NCBI GenBank assembly: GCA_031841125.1
Contig: CM063106.1
Coordinates: forward strand, 310,001 to 374,000
Reading direction: 5' to 3'
DNA: 64,000 nt
From: Acanthococcus lagerstroemiae
Taxonomy: Eukaryota > Arthropoda > Insecta > Hemiptera > Eriococcidae
The position numbers and the translations under genes are program-made. Below the pieces are notes generated by a model, which was given only the letters and a program-made list of their open reading frames with translations, had not been told where the DNA came from and ran no database searches. Shown here in pieces: positions 41,739-53,835 of the stretch (position 1 is the stretch's first letter; every line of letters begins with the position of its first letter).

Positions 41739-44700
41739 GGCTGTATTTCTACAGCCCCCCCCCCCAAAAAAATGAGGTAGGTGGTTGGAATTAGCGGCAC
41801 AAATTCTATTGTAATTTGTGCTAATTGTGCTCCGAAGTCCCAGAATTTGTGCCGCCTCCAGTGGGTCTACATTTTAATAAAAAGTTTGGGGGGCCTGAGA
41901 AATGTTGGCCCCCCCCCCAAATGAAGATAGGGGGTTGGAATTAGCAGCACAAATTTGTATTTTATTTGTGCTAATTGTGCTCCGAAGTCCCAGAATTTGT
42001 GCCGCCTCCCGTGGGTGTCTACTCTTAATGAAAAGTTTGGGGGGCCAGAGAAATGGTGGCCCCCCAAATGAAGATAGGGGATTGGAATTAGCAGCACAAA
42101 TTTTATCGTAATTTGTCCCATTTTTTAGCAATTTTGAAAATTTCTCCACACATACATCCGGCATTGTATTGGGCGAAAAAATTTTCCGAGAGCTTCGGGG
42201 CCCGGACCTGGTGAAATACATTCAAAATGCCGATACGAATTCAGTACCGTCGTCAAAATTGATTCACAGGCTATTTCTGACCCCGTATAGCCCCGGCCCC
42301 CAGTTTAACCACATTTTTGACTGTATCTCGGCAACGGAGGGTCAGCGTCTGATTTGGTCGACGAATTCGAACTCAGCGCGAAAAATTGAATAAGAATTTG
42401 TTGTTATCTCATCTTGTTTGAGTTTCGAAAATTTAGAACATTTCTCCATACTTATACATCAGGCATTTTTTTGGGCGAAAATATTTTCCGAGAGCTTCGG
42501 GCCCGTATCCGGTGAAATAGATTCAAAATGCTGACACGAATTCAGAAGCGTCGTCAAAAGTGATTCACAGGCTATTTCTGACCCAGTATAGACCCCGCCC
42601 CCAGTATAACCAAATTTTTGATTGTATCTCGGCCACGGAGGACCAGCGCCTGATTTGTTCGACGAATTCGAACTCAGCGCGAAAAATTGAGTCGAAAACA
42701 GTCTTTAATTCAAAATTTTCAATTTTTTCGGATTTTGAAAATTTCTCAAAATTACATCATGTCTTTTTTCGGGCAAAAATATTTTCGGAGAGATTCGGCG
42801 TCGGCGCTGGTGCTAGTTACTCAGTTTTTCGAGACGAATTTGAATCTGTCGTCAAAATTGAGCTGCAGTCATTTTTTCATGCAAATTGACCAATACTTCC
42901 AACTATTACGAGTGTATCCCGAGAACGGAGCGTCCCTGCCGAATTTGAACACCCAATTCAAACTCAGCGTGAAAAATTGGTTCAAAAACAGTCTTTATTT
43001 CAAGATTTTTGGTTTTTTCGAATTTTGAAAATTTCTCCATAACATCATGTCCTTTTTGGGGTCACAAAATTTTTGGTGAGCTTCGGCGTTGGCGCGTGTG
43101 CTAATTACTGAATTTTTCGAGGCGAATTCAAATCCGTTGCCAAAATTGAGCTACACTCATTTTTTCACTCAAATTGACCAATTTTTCCAACGTTTTCGAG
43201 GGTATCTTGAGAATAGAGCGTCGCCAAGAAATTTGAACGCCGAATTCGAACTGATCGTAAACAATTGAGTCGAAGATCTCGGATAATTTTTTCGCCCAAA
43301 ATAATGCCTGACGTATAGTATGGACAAATTTCAAGAATTTTCGAATTTCTAAAATACTGAGATAGCCACCTTATCCTACTAAATGTTTCGCGCCGAGTTC
43401 GAATTCGTCGACCAAATCAGGCGCTGACTCTACGTTGCCGAGATACAGTCAAAGATGTGGTTTCACTGGGGGCGAGGGCTATACTGGGTCAGAAATGGCC
43501 TGTGAATCAATTTTGACGACGGTTCTGAATTCGTGTCGGCATTTTGAATCTATTTCACCGGATACGGGCCCGAAGCTCTCGGAAAATATTTTCGCCCAAA
43601 AAAATGTCTGATGTACGTACGGAGCAATTTTCAAAATTTTCGAAATTACAAAACCTTTAGATAACAAGAAATTCCTACTCAATTTTTCGCGCTGAGTTCG
43701 AATTCGTTGACCAAATCAGGCGCTGACTACGTTTCCAAAATACAGTCAAACTTGTGGTTATACTGGGGACGAGGGCTATACTGGGTCAGAAATAGCCTGT
43801 GAATCAATTTTGACGACGGTTCTGAATTCGTCTGGGCATTTCGAATCTATTCCGCCGGGTCCAGGGGCCCCGAAGGTCTCGGAAAATTTTTTCGTTCAAA
43901 TGAAGGCCTTAAGTACATGGAGAAATTTTCAAAATTTTCGAAATTCAAAAATACTGAGATAACTTATAATTTCTACTAAATTTTTCGCGCAGAGTTCGAA
44001 TTCGTCGACTAAATCTGGCGCTGACCCTCCGTTGCCGAGGCACAGTCAAAATTGTAGTTATACTGGGGGCTGGGCTATACTGGGTCAGAAATAGCCTGTG
44101 AATCAATTTTGACGACGGTTTTGAATTCGTCTCGGCATTCCGAATCTATCTCGCCGGGTCCGGGCCATGAAGCTCTCGGAAAATCTTTTCGCCCAAAATC
44201 ATGCCTGATGTTGTATATGGTATTGAGAAATTTTCATAATTTTAGAAATTCCAAATAGATAAGATAACAACAAATTGCTACTCAGTTTTTCGCGTTGAGT
44301 TCGAATTCGTCGACCAAATCAGGCGTTGACCCTCCATGACCGAGATACAGTCAAAAATGCGGTTACAATTGGGGCGGGGCCTATACTAGGTCAGAAAGAG
44401 CCTGTGAAACAATTTTGACGACTATTCTGAAATCGGCTCGGCATTTCGAATCTATGTCGCCGGGTCCGGGCCCCGAAGCTCTCGGAAAATTTATCCGCCC
44501 AAAAAAAAGCCTGATGTAAGGAGAAATTTTCAAAATTCCAAAAAGGCGAGATAACCACAAACTCCTACTAAATGATTCGCGCCGAGTTCGAGTTCGTCGA
44601 CTAAATCAGGCGCTGACCCTCCTTTGCCGTGATACAGTCAAAAATGTGGTTATACGGGAGGCGGGGCTATACTGGCTCAGAAATAGCCTGTGAATCAATT

Positions 44701-46630
44701 TTGATGACGGTACTGAATTCGTCTCTGCATTTTGAATGTATTTCACCAGGTCCGGGCCCCGAAGCTCTCGGAAAATGTTTTCGCCCAATACAATGCCGGA
44801 TGTACGTGTGGAGTAATTTTCAAAATTTTCGAATTTCCTAAAAAATGGGATAACAACAAATTCCTACTTAAGTTTTTGCGCTGAGTTCGAATTCGTCGAC
44901 CAAATCAGGCGCTGAACCTCCGTTGCAGAGATACAGTCAAAAATGTGGTTATAATGGGGGCGAGGGGTATACTGGCTCAGAAAGAGCCTGTAAATCAATT
45001 TTAACGACGGTTCTGAATTCGTCTCGGCATTTTGAATCTATTTCGCCGGATTCGCACCCCGAAACATTCGGAAAATTTTTCGACCAAAAAAATGTCTGAT
45101 GTACGTATGGAGAAATTTTCAAAATTATCGAAATTCCAAATAGGTGAGATAACAAGAAATTCCTACTCAATTCTTCGCGCTGAGTTCAAATTCGTCGACC
45201 AAATCAGACGCTGACCCTCCGTTGCCGAGATACAGTCGAAAATGTGATTAAACTGGTGGCCGGGGCTATATGGGGTGAGAAATAGTCTGTGAATCAATTT
45301 TGACGACGGTTCGGAATTCGCCTCGGCATTTCGAATCTATTTCACCGGGAATGGGCTGAAGCTCTCGGAAAATATTTTCGCCCAAAAACATGCCTGATGT
45401 ATATTTATGGTACGGAACCCCCAATCTTCATTTGGGGGGCCAACATGTCTGTGGCCACCCAAACTTTTCATTAAGATGTAGACCCACGGGAGGCGACACA
45501 AATTCTGGGACTTTGGAGCACAATTAGCACAAATAAAATACAAATTTGTGCCACTATTTTTTAGACCTCTCGTTTGCTTGGGGGGAGACTAACTCTTATT
45601 CGTGAGCTGTAGGTTCAAAGAAGAGGGCACAAAATGTGGGACCCTTGAGCACAATCAGCACAAATAAAATGCAAGTGTGTACCACTATTTTCAAGACCCC
45701 ACCTTTGTTTGGGGGGGAGGCTAACGTTTCACCGCCACCATTTTATTTTGGGGCTGTAGGCCCAAGGAAGGGGGCACAAATTCTAGGAACCTAGAGCACA
45801 TTTAGTACAAATTAGGTAAAAATTCGTGTCATCACACCCGAGCCCACATCTCCACTTGGGGGGGGGGGGGTCGTGGCCCATATCCACACTGTTTTTACTT
45901 TCACCACGGGTTTCTTCGTTATCATTGTTGCCAAATCCGATGCGCAAAAACAGAAGTGTCATTGCCTGAAACTATCGCACTTTCGCCTCATGAGTTTAAA
46001 AAAGTATGAACAAAGACAACAAAACTTTGGATAGAATGGGTGTACCTCCCAAAATTGGGGTAGGATATGAGATATCGTGAATAGAACCTGAAAAATGAAT
46101 TCGGTGACAGCAGAAACCAGTTAATCTTTCCTTTCGAAGATTGTTTTTTTAAAATATCATAATTTTTCCAGCCCCCCCCCCCAAATTGAGCACTGGACTG
46201 TGAGCTCAGAAAATGCGGCACAAATTCTGAGACCTTGGAGCACAATTAGCACAAATTACGATAAAATTTGTGCCGCTAATTCCAACCCCTATATTCATTT
46301 GGGGGGGGGCAACATTTCTTTGCCCCCCCCCCCAAGCTTTTCATCAAGATATGTACACCCACGGGAGGCGGCACAAATTCTGGGACTTTGGAGCACAATT
46401 AGCACAAATAAAATATACAAATTTGTGCGGCTAATTCCAACCCTCTATCTTCATTGGGGGGGGGGGCAACATTTCCCTGCCCCAAACTTTTTATTAAAAT
46501 GTAGACCCACGGGAGGCGGCACAAATTCTGGGACTCCGGAGCACAATTAGCACAAATTGCAATAGAATTTGTGCCGCTAATTCCAACCCCCTACCTCATT
46601 TTGGGGGGGGGGAGGCATAGAAATACAGCC
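41739..46630. mobile_element. 4.9-kb foldback element built of ~300-bp monomers
   Basis: Ends GGCTGTATTTCTA and, inverted, the same. Flanks TACACTGCC (41730-41738) and TACACGGCC (46631-46639) form a 9-bp duplication with one change. Each terminus carries copies of a ~150-bp module (GGCACAAATTCTGGGACT, GCACAATTAGCACAAAT, C/G-runs, GTAGACCCACGGGAGG): about three on the left and six on the right, inverted. The core 42125-45420 is about twelve ~300-bp monomers. Those left of ~43270 are in one orientation and those right of it in the other. No transposase is seen. Nine-bp duplications and repeat-built inverted arms are features of Mutator-related foldback elements. Confidence 0.75.
42125..45420. 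repeat. ~300-bp tandem monomers, orientation switch near 43270
   Basis: Landmark GGGCGAAAA(T/A)(A/T)TTTTCCGAG recurs at about 42168, 42473, 42765 and 43055 on the plus strand. Its complement recurs at about 43270, 43575, 43875, 44175, 44480, 44770, 45065 and 45365. Each monomer also has GTGAATCAATTTTGACGACG (or complement), a TGTATCTCGGC word and a GAATTCGAACTCAGCGCGAA word. Divergence between monomers is roughly 10-20% by eye. Short frames in it are not conserved between monomers. Confidence 0.85.
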
Positions 46631-46639
46631 TACACGGCC

Positions 46640-47145
46640 ACCTCCCGCGCCGGCAACCTCGCCCGTTTCCTGTAACTGTTACAATGCTGAGCGCGATTTT
46701 CTTCGTTGTTTGTTGTATTACTATTACATTCTTATTGTTCGATTTAACAGTTATGTCTAGCATTTACGTTTTAATTCGAATTTGATATTAACAGAATAAG
46801 AATTGTGTTACAAGTTACTAAAATGTTTGTACCTACTGGACAAATGTTTGTAGCTAAAATGGTACGCGTACCAAATAAATTGATCCTTTAATTATCCTAG
46901 TTAATAACAGTAAAGTGTGCGTTTGGAGATCGGTTCTCTAAATTGTACATTATGGTCGCGCACCTTGTGTTCCGCTTTCTCCAGGTTATCATGGTTTATA
47001 ATACGCGACCGAAAATGAAGGAGATATTGCCAGAGGAGGAAAATGGGATACTCGCGGACAAAGGCGATCGTTAGTTCCTGATAATAATGTGCCCACTGAT
47101 TCCACATAGATTGCGTCAATGTCTTCGAATCCATCAACCGTTCAT
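46640..47145. other. Spacer, possibly copia 5' region
   Basis: No gene recognised on either strand. The minus-strand 84-codon frame (46901-47155) matches nothing I know. It may include the LTR or leader of the copia fragment that follows, but no LTR ends could be set. Confidence 0.3.
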
Positions 47146-47516
47146 GATCCAGCACAGTATATTCAGCTATTCACGTTAGTGCCCTAGATGCAATACTCAA
47201 ACACAAACTTCAAGAGCTACTGCAGAAGCAGAATATCGGCAGAATTGATTTGCCTGTAGTTGAGACTGAAAATGCGCTTTGGCAAAAGTGGGATAAAGAA
47301 TATACAACTCCTACATTCAACATTCGCACTTGGTCTGATAATGAAAAATTGGCTGGCAGTAGTAACTACAAATTGTGGCATCAAACGTTAATGCTTGATA
47401 CAAAACAACGATCTTTTTGCAGACGATACATATTGACCCCTTCCTACACGTTTTACAATCTGATGATGCAGGATAGTAACCAAAATTTCGAACATGTTTG
47501 TGAAAAATTTTAGTCA
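47146..47516 (+). pseudogene. Probable copia Gag fragment
   Basis: An open frame continuous from about 47146 to the TAG at 47513 contains EKLAGSSNYKLWHQTLMLDT. This resembles the KLxGxNYxxWxxxMxxxL start of copia-type Gag (UBN2-like). The upstream part (LKHKLQELLQKQ) and the TRP-rich ENALWQKWDKEY are unassigned. It lies just upstream of a copia RT fragment, which supports the call. The zinc knuckle, protease and integrase regions are missing between them. Confidence 0.4.
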
Positions 47517-47599
47517 GTAGATGTTTCAAAATACAAAGGTAATATAATAAAAAAAGTTTTGGTCAATGTTAAAAATCACAACTCTTCTGTGTTTGATAT

Positions 47600-47826
47600 T
47601 TTTGATTATACTGAACGTCACTACTGCGTTTTTAAATAGTGAAATCGATCGTATTAAATACGACAGTGTACCAGAGGGAATAGATAAAAATCCCAAACAG
47701 TTTGTAAGTATGCAAATTAAATAAATCTTTGTATGGCCTGGCCATATCCCCTATGCAATGGAATAAATGTATTGACTCGTACTTGAAATCATTTTCGTTT
47801 AAACGTTCCATATGTGAACCTTTTTT
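47600..47826 (+). pseudogene. Ty1/copia reverse transcriptase fragment
   Basis: NVTTAFLNSEID resembles the motif-A block DVxTAFLNGxL of copia RT, with the first catalytic aspartate changed to asparagine. VPEGIDKNPKQFV follows, then, after a one-base frameshift near 47710, CKLNKSLYGL, the hallmark CxLxKSLYGLKQ block, and WNKCIDSYLKSFSFKRS. It ends at a T-run (47820-47826), where BEL/Pao Gag sequence starts in the same frame. It is the remainder of a copia element cut off in the RT palm. Confidence 0.8.
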
Positions 47827-49477
47827 AAGAGCCGTGATACGAGCTCTTTTTCGTAAACTATTAAACGTAGAGTCGATCAGTTCTGGTTCTAAAATCCGCT
47901 CGCTTATCGATAAAGTCGATTCGATTTTGCGTAGCCTAAAAGCTGTTGGAGAAAAAATAGACGACACATTTTCCCGTTTTATCGCCTACTTAATTAGTAC
48001 GCGACTGGATAAGAAGACGGCAGAAGACTGGGAAAATTCTATTTCGTCCACAAAATCCTTTCCCTTATATAATGAGCTTCAGAAATTTCTTCAAGGCCGG
48101 TTGTTCTCTATTGAAGAACGAACTCCAGATAAAACGCCTGCAAAATCTAACTCGACAAAAGCAAACGTGAAATCTTCGTACACTGCTGGCAAACTAGCTC
48201 AAAAATGTCTGTCGTGTAAAAAAGAAGCCCATCTTCTGTTTCGTTGTGAGGATTTTCTTTCGAAAACGCCGAGAGAACGATTCGAGTTCCTGAAAAAAAA
48301 TAAATTGTGCGTTATATGTCTGCAGTCGGGTCATTTGTGCAGCGCCTGTTCAAGGGCAACATCAAAATTCATTTGCAGTTGTGGCGAACCTCATAATTAT
48401 TTGCTGCATTTTGGAGATGCTAAAAACGAATCCGCCAAAAATGAAGCTGCTGAAGCCAAACCAGCCGATGATATAACAACTAACCAAAAAGAAGCTGAAA
48501 CTTCCAAGAAATCCTTTTCCTGCTCGTTGGGAGACGGAAGCAGGGAAGTCATTCTTCTGCCATCCGCCCTAGTGAAGTTTCGTTGCGGCAACAAAGTCGG
48601 TCAAGCTCGAATATTATTGGATTCGGGATCTCAAGTGTCCATGATTACCGATTCCTTTGTAAAACAACACCAGTTACCTTCAACTCAAACCAATTCAGTA
48701 ATCAAAGGCATTGGTAACACATCAGTCGAATCAACAAGAGCAGTAATGGTAACCCTAAGCTCGAGAACGCTTAATCAATTTTTCGTAAATATAGAAGCTG
48801 ATATTGTTCCTAAGTCCAGTTTAAATTACTCTGCTAGAGTTTCGCTCACGAACGAGATAATTGAACAGCTAAAGGACTTGCGGGAAGGTTTAGCTGAACC
48901 AGGATTACTGCATCCTACAACTCAAATCGACTCCGTGGACATCGTAGTTGGTGCTCAATACTTCGAAGACTGTATTACTAATCGTTCGCTGTCCATTAAT
49001 GGGTTGAGACTTCGTTTATCCAAATTCGGTTGGATTGTTTCGGGAGCCGCGCCCATTCGAACAACTAGAGATAGCAAATTTTCTGGTGTAACTCTAAACC
49101 AAATCAATGAAAACCTAACCAAATTTTGGGAAGTAGAGGAAGCTGAGTCTCCGAGTCGTTCGTGGTCTTCGGAAGAAGACAGCTGTGTAAAACATTTTGA
49201 GAACAATTACTCCATCGCTACCGATGGCAAGTTTATTGTAAAGCTTCCGCTGAAAGCTAGCCGTTCGGAAATCGCCAGCAATCGAAGTCGAGCCGAGTTT
49301 GCTCTCCGTCGCGTTGAAAATAAGCTGTCAGGAAAGCTTAAAACAGTTTGTTCGGATTTTTTAGCCGAATATCATGCCTTGGGACACATGTCGGAAGTAA
49401 AAACCAAAAATTCGCTTGCATATGCTATCTTCCGCATTGGGAAGTTCTGCGTGAGTCAAGCTCAACAACACCTTTGA
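47827..49477 (+). pseudogene. BEL/Pao Gag and protease
   Basis: The frame starts inside Gag (RALFRKLLNVESI, matching VFRKFVNVKRI of the other BEL element) and continues with RLDKKTAEDWENSI and the coiled Gag C-terminal part. Two Cys-rich zinc-knuckle-like motifs follow (CLSCKKEAHLLFRC, LCVICLQSGHLCSAC). Then comes the A17-type protease with LLDSGSQVSMI as the active-site block (DSG), and the linker to RT with FWEVEEAES. The frame is lost by an indel near 49425 in the early RT. There is no initiation codon of its own: the open frame is continuous with the copia fragment upstream. Confidence 0.85.
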
Positions 49478-50213
49478 GAGTCGTATTCAATGCGTCAGCC
49501 AAGAGCGCGAGAAAACTGTCCTTAAATCAAGCCCTGATGGTGGGGCCGGCTATCCAGCGGGATTTGTTCGATATTTTAATATCTTGAGCTTATAAATTCC
49601 TATACACCGCTGATATCGAAAATATGTATAGGATGATCTGGGTACACGAGGATGACAGGGATCTCCAAAGGATCTTGTGGAGATGTCCCCATTCAGAGCC
49701 AATTTCGGAATTTCAGTTGAACACTTTAACCTACGGTACCAGAGTCCAGCTTCCTTTATAGCTCAAAAGTGCTTGGCAACCATAGCTGAATCTATCGAAC
49801 TCGAACATCCAGAAGCTGCAAAAATCATAAAAGAAAACTTTTACATGGATGACATCAGTGTTGGAGCCGAGACAGAAGAGGAGCTCCTACGCTTAATGGA
49901 AACAGTTCGATCTCCATTGATGAAACGGGGCTTCAGACTGAGGAAATATTCTTCGAATTCCTCGGCATTTATCAGACAGTTACCTGTCGAGCTTCGTAGT
50001 GTTGATGAACGGAAATTCGATCTTTCTAACCCTTTCGAAGTAGCCGTACTCGGGATGATTTGGAACCCCACCAAAGACAATTTGGGAATTTGATTAAACT
50101 TTGAGGGGTACAGTAAAACTTCCAAAGTATCTCGTCGTTCTGCTCTATCTACAATTTCGAGAACCTTCGACCCCCTTGGTTTACTTGCTCCTGTACTGAT
50201 AAGAGGTAAACTA
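49424..50213 (+). pseudogene. BEL/Pao reverse transcriptase
   Basis: LRVVFNASAKS and ADIENMYRMIWVHEDD (motif A, near 49612) are followed by QLNTLTYGT, then FYMDDISVGAE (motif C near 49840, catalytic DD intact), and finally STISRTFDPLGLLAPV entering the connection. Lesions: an in-frame TGA near 49585, a frameshift near 49735 and another in-frame TGA at 50091. These lie in three frames, so no full-length product could be made. Confidence 0.85.
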
Positions 50214-52387
50214 TTGTTGCAAGAATTTTGGAAAGAAGGTAAAGAGTGGGATTCTCTCACATCAGATTACCTAAACCAGAAGTTTCACCAGTATGTTGGT
50301 GACTTGAACAGCCTTGTCGACATCAAAATACCTAGAAATGTTTTCCAAGGAGAAATTAAATCTATTTTCGCATTCTGTGATGCTAGCAAGAAGGCTTACT
50401 GCACTGTGGTCTACGCACAAAGCCTGCTCAGCAACGGTGATTATAGCTGCCGTATCATTTGCTCAAAAACGCGCGTGGCCCCGCTTAAACAGTTGACAGT
50501 TCCCAAACTCGAGCTTCAAGCAGCTAAACTGTTGGTTGATGTAGTTCAAAGAGTCAGGCACAACTTAGACATCGATATTCGCAATGTGCATGCATTCTCC
50601 GACTCCACTGTTGTCCTCTGCTGGCTTTCAAAGCCACCAGAAAATTGGAAAACGTTTGTTAGGAACAGAGTGGAGAAAATAACATCCATTATACCCTTCA
50701 ACAATTGGAGATTCGTTAGAACATTCGATAATCCTGCCTATCGAGCTACTCGTGGATTGAATGCTCAGGAACTGAAGTGCGATCAACTGTGGTTCCAAGG
50801 ACCGAAATTCGCCGAAAAGGAGAAAGCAGAATCATTTTATGCAATCCCAGATCTTGCCACTCACGATTGCATAGAGAAGCGTAGGGTAAAAGCGGTTGAA
50901 AAACATTGGTTCGCGTGTGTCTTGGAGCTTGATTGCTTAGAAAAGTTCTCATCTTATACTCGGTTAATTCGCGTTGTCGCGTACATGTTGCGGTTTGTCA
51001 GATGTGCTAAAAACAAAGTTCGCGAGAAAAGTGTCATACTGTCGAAATCGGAGTGCGATGCCGCGCGACTAGCCGTTATTCGTGGCAGTCAAACAGTTTC
51101 GTTTCGTGCCGAAATCAATCTTTTAAGAAAAGGTGAATCGTTAAAAAAGAAAAGTTCGCTACGTCCGTTAGACCCGTTTTTGGACAGCGATAAAATATTG
51201 CGCGTCGGTGGTCGATTGAAACTTAGTTCTCTTCCTATTGATAGGAAGCACCCTATAATTGTTTCTGCGAAATCGTATTTCATTCGGTTGTACACTCGAT
51301 ACATTCATGAAAAGTATTTTCATGCCGGTAAAAAGTTTATCTTGTCGTTTTTAATTTCAGAATTCTGGATCTTTAACGGAAGAACCAATCTTGTTAAACG
51401 CGTCATCTGCGAATGTGTTACTTGCCGTCGGATGAAGGGACAGAGTGCCGCTCAGATAATGGGGCAATTACCCCTACCTAGGATAAAAATCTCAAAGCCC
51501 TTCTCTTATGTGGGAGTTGACTACGCCGGCTACTTTGACTGTAAGTGTGTCGCTCACCGAACTTTTCGCTACTACAAAATCTATGCAGCAATTTTTATTT
51601 GTCTAACCACTCGTGCCATTCACATCGAGGTAGTGCCTGACCTCAGTACCGATGGTCTAATAGAGGCATTACTTAGAATGATGTCTCATAGGGGACTTCC
51701 TATTCACATGTTTTCTGATAATGGTACAAACATGGTCGGTGCCGGGAAGCTTCTGTCCTTGGACCATGAGAAATTGGAGAATTTTGCCGCTAAAGAGAGT
51801 TTTCACTGGTCTTATATCCCGCCTAGGTCGCCTAACTTCGGAGGCATATGGGAAGCCGCGGTAAGATCCGCCAAGAAGCATCTGGCGGTCGTCGTCAAAA
51901 ATCAGGTGTTAAATTTTATCGAATATTGTACCATTTTTACCAGAATAGAAGCTAGTCTGAATTCGCGGCCGTTGTGTTATCGAACCGATGCCGAACAAGG
52001 GAGCGAAATCATAACCCCTGGTCACTTCTTAACTGGAGGTTCCTTGCTTGTAGTCCCTCTAATAGATAACGAAGATGGTGTCTCTTTATCTCGACGGTTG
52101 CAGTTAATGAGAAACCAAACAAATGGTTTCTGGAGAATTTGGTCCAAGGACTACATCAATCAGCTGCAGCAGCGTGTCCGCTGGCAAACTCGGAAGCCGA
52201 ATCTAACTGTTGGCCAAGTTGTATTGTTGAAATCCGAGGTTACAAAACCTTTTCAGTGGCCACTCGGTTGTATCGAACATGTCTATCCTGAGGGAACGTA
52301 CGAGTTGTCGATGTAAAAGTCCATGGAGTCATCAAGTCGCGTTCAATATCTTCAATTGTACCTTTGTTAGATAGTGCTACCGCTTGA
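50214..52387 (+). pseudogene. BEL/Pao RNase H, integrase and C-terminal domain
   Basis: A 700-codon open stretch. The RNase H begins at FAFCDASKKAY (50368) and has HAFSDSTVVLCWL (50590). The integrase has an HHCC zinc domain (HEKYFHAGKKF ... CVTCRRMKG, near 51308-51440) and a DDE core with VGVDYAGYF (51513), FSDNGTN (51714) and FGGIWEAAVRSAKKH (51838, the E residue). The C-terminal part has RRLQLMRNQTNGFWRIW and WPLGCIEHVYPEGTYEL. A one-base shift there truncates the frame at 52316; the usual VVDV tail continues in another frame to 52387. This is the best-preserved part of the element. Confidence 0.85.
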
Positions 52388-52496
52388 TTTTCTTGATTTT
52401 ATTTAAGCTTTTAGTTTTAGTTTGTTTTTCTTTTTTTGTATTTTCGGCCCACAGAGATTGGGAAAATAATAAAGTGTTATTATTTTGGGGGGAGAG
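52388..52496 (+). other. 3' untranslated region with polypurine tract
   Basis: T-rich region ending in TTTTGGGGGGAGAG directly before the LTR, the expected plus-strand primer site. Confidence 0.75.
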
Positions 52497-52662
52497 TGTA
52501 AAGGATGTTAGCGTTCCTAGCTTTGCTCTAATGTATTAAAATTGTAAATATGCAGTTTGCGATAAACATGATAATAAAGTTAAGTTTCCGTTTTGCAATG
52601 TGATCGCTCGCCGTTATTGAAGTATGGTCCTCCGAAAAAAAGCGAAAGAAACACTAACAACA
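52497..52662 (+). repeat. BEL/Pao 3' LTR
   Basis: Begins TGTAAAGGATGTTAGCG after the polypurine tract and ends CACTAACAACA, so it has TG...CA ends and is about 166 bp. GATAATAAAGTTAAG near 52570 may carry the poly-A signal. No second LTR occurs in the window. Confidence 0.7.
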
Positions 52663-53835
52663 TGTATGGCATTTCGTTGATACTGAAAAAGCTTTTGACA
52701 ATGTTAAATGGGATAAAATGTTTGATATTCTAAAAAGGATAGGAATAAAGAAGAAAGTCAAGTTATCTTAAACTTATATAACATACCAAAAACTACATTA
52801 AGAATAGTAGGAGAGAAAGGGGAGGCAAATATGAAAAAAGATGTAAGGCAAGGATGCTTGTTATCTCCAGTATTATTTTATTTGTACATACAGTGGAATA
52901 TAAAAGAAATAAAAATTTGAAACAGGTGTAACCATACATGGAGAGCGAGTAAAGATGTTCAGGTTTACAGATGATATTGTCTTATTAACTGAAAGAAGTG
53001 CTGATTTGGAAAATATTTTAAACAGAATGGAGGAGATTTTGAGTTAGAATATTTTATGAAAAATTCAAAAAAATAAAACTAAAGTAATGGTATATAATTG
53101 ATGTGAACATGATAGCTTAAAATAGAAATTGTTCAGGGAAAAATTGAGGAAGTAAGCGAATTTTGCTATATCAGGAGTAGAATAACAAAAGGTGGAAAGT
53201 ATAAAAGGGATATTAGTAGTAGAATAACACAAGCTACATTAGAATTTTATCGGAAAAGTAATTTATACGAATCAAAAATAAATCTGTAAATCAAAAAATG
53301 ATTTTTGAAAACCTATGTTTGGGGTATAGCGTTATGGATGTGAAATTTGGACCATAGGAAAACGAACTTAGTTAACTAATTTGGAACTCTTAGACTGGGA
53401 ATGGGATGTGTATGTAATGGCCCCAGTACACTCTCGTTAAATAGACAACGAGACAAGACACCTATTAAAATAAAACATAAGACCCATGTACACTTTTCTC
53501 TTCCCTTGCAAAAAAATATCGGCCTCGGCCCTCCAAAAGGTTCATAGAGCCCACCCACATATAAACTCTGGCTACGGGGCTGATTTGGAATTGTTTGAAG
53601 ATGCGGAATCATGATAAACTAATAGGGTATAACTTGAGGCATCCAGGCATAATATCACTCCTGCTAGAAGGAAGGGTAGACGGAAAGGATTGAATAGGCC
53701 AGCAAAGATTACAGTATGTTCAACAGATAATCGGCGATATCAAATGTAATAAGAGTTATTTGGAAATGAAAGAACTTGCACAAGTTAGAGAGAAATGGGG
53801 AGCTGCATCAGACTGGTCATGTAAGACTGGTAACC
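52663..53835 (+). pseudogene. LINE reverse transcriptase remnant, copy 2
   Basis: Same truncated RT as at 7567-8935: DTEKAFDNVKW (52680), VRQGCLLSP (52845), FTDDIVLL (52967), then, after unrelated DNA, the tail with HNLRHPGIISLLLEGR (53630) and REKWGAASDW (53790). The thumb segment is deleted here. Frames are broken at the same sites as copy 1, so both derive from one already dead copy. Confidence 0.75.

Larger units (their letters stand above)
47827..52662 (+). mobile_element. BEL/Pao LTR retrotransposon, 5'-truncated
   Basis: Order Gag, aspartic protease, RT, RNase H, integrase, C-terminal DUF5641-like domain, polypurine tract, 3' LTR. The 5' LTR, leader and the first part of gag are missing. 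A frameshift, stops and another frameshift disable pol. Its right edge is the 3' LTR, followed directly by the duplicated LINE block. Confidence 0.9.

Noticed and set aside
41867..43334. Frames of 67-115 codons in the foldback element
   Set aside because: Not conserved between monomers and present on both strands.
46901..47155. 84-codon minus-strand frame
   Set aside because: No recognisable motif. It lies opposite the probable copia 5' region; kept only as part of the spacer.
47729..47731. Genuine start codon for the 582-codon frame
   Set aside because: The first codon is TTG inside the copia SLYGL block, so the frame is simply open there. It is not an initiation site.
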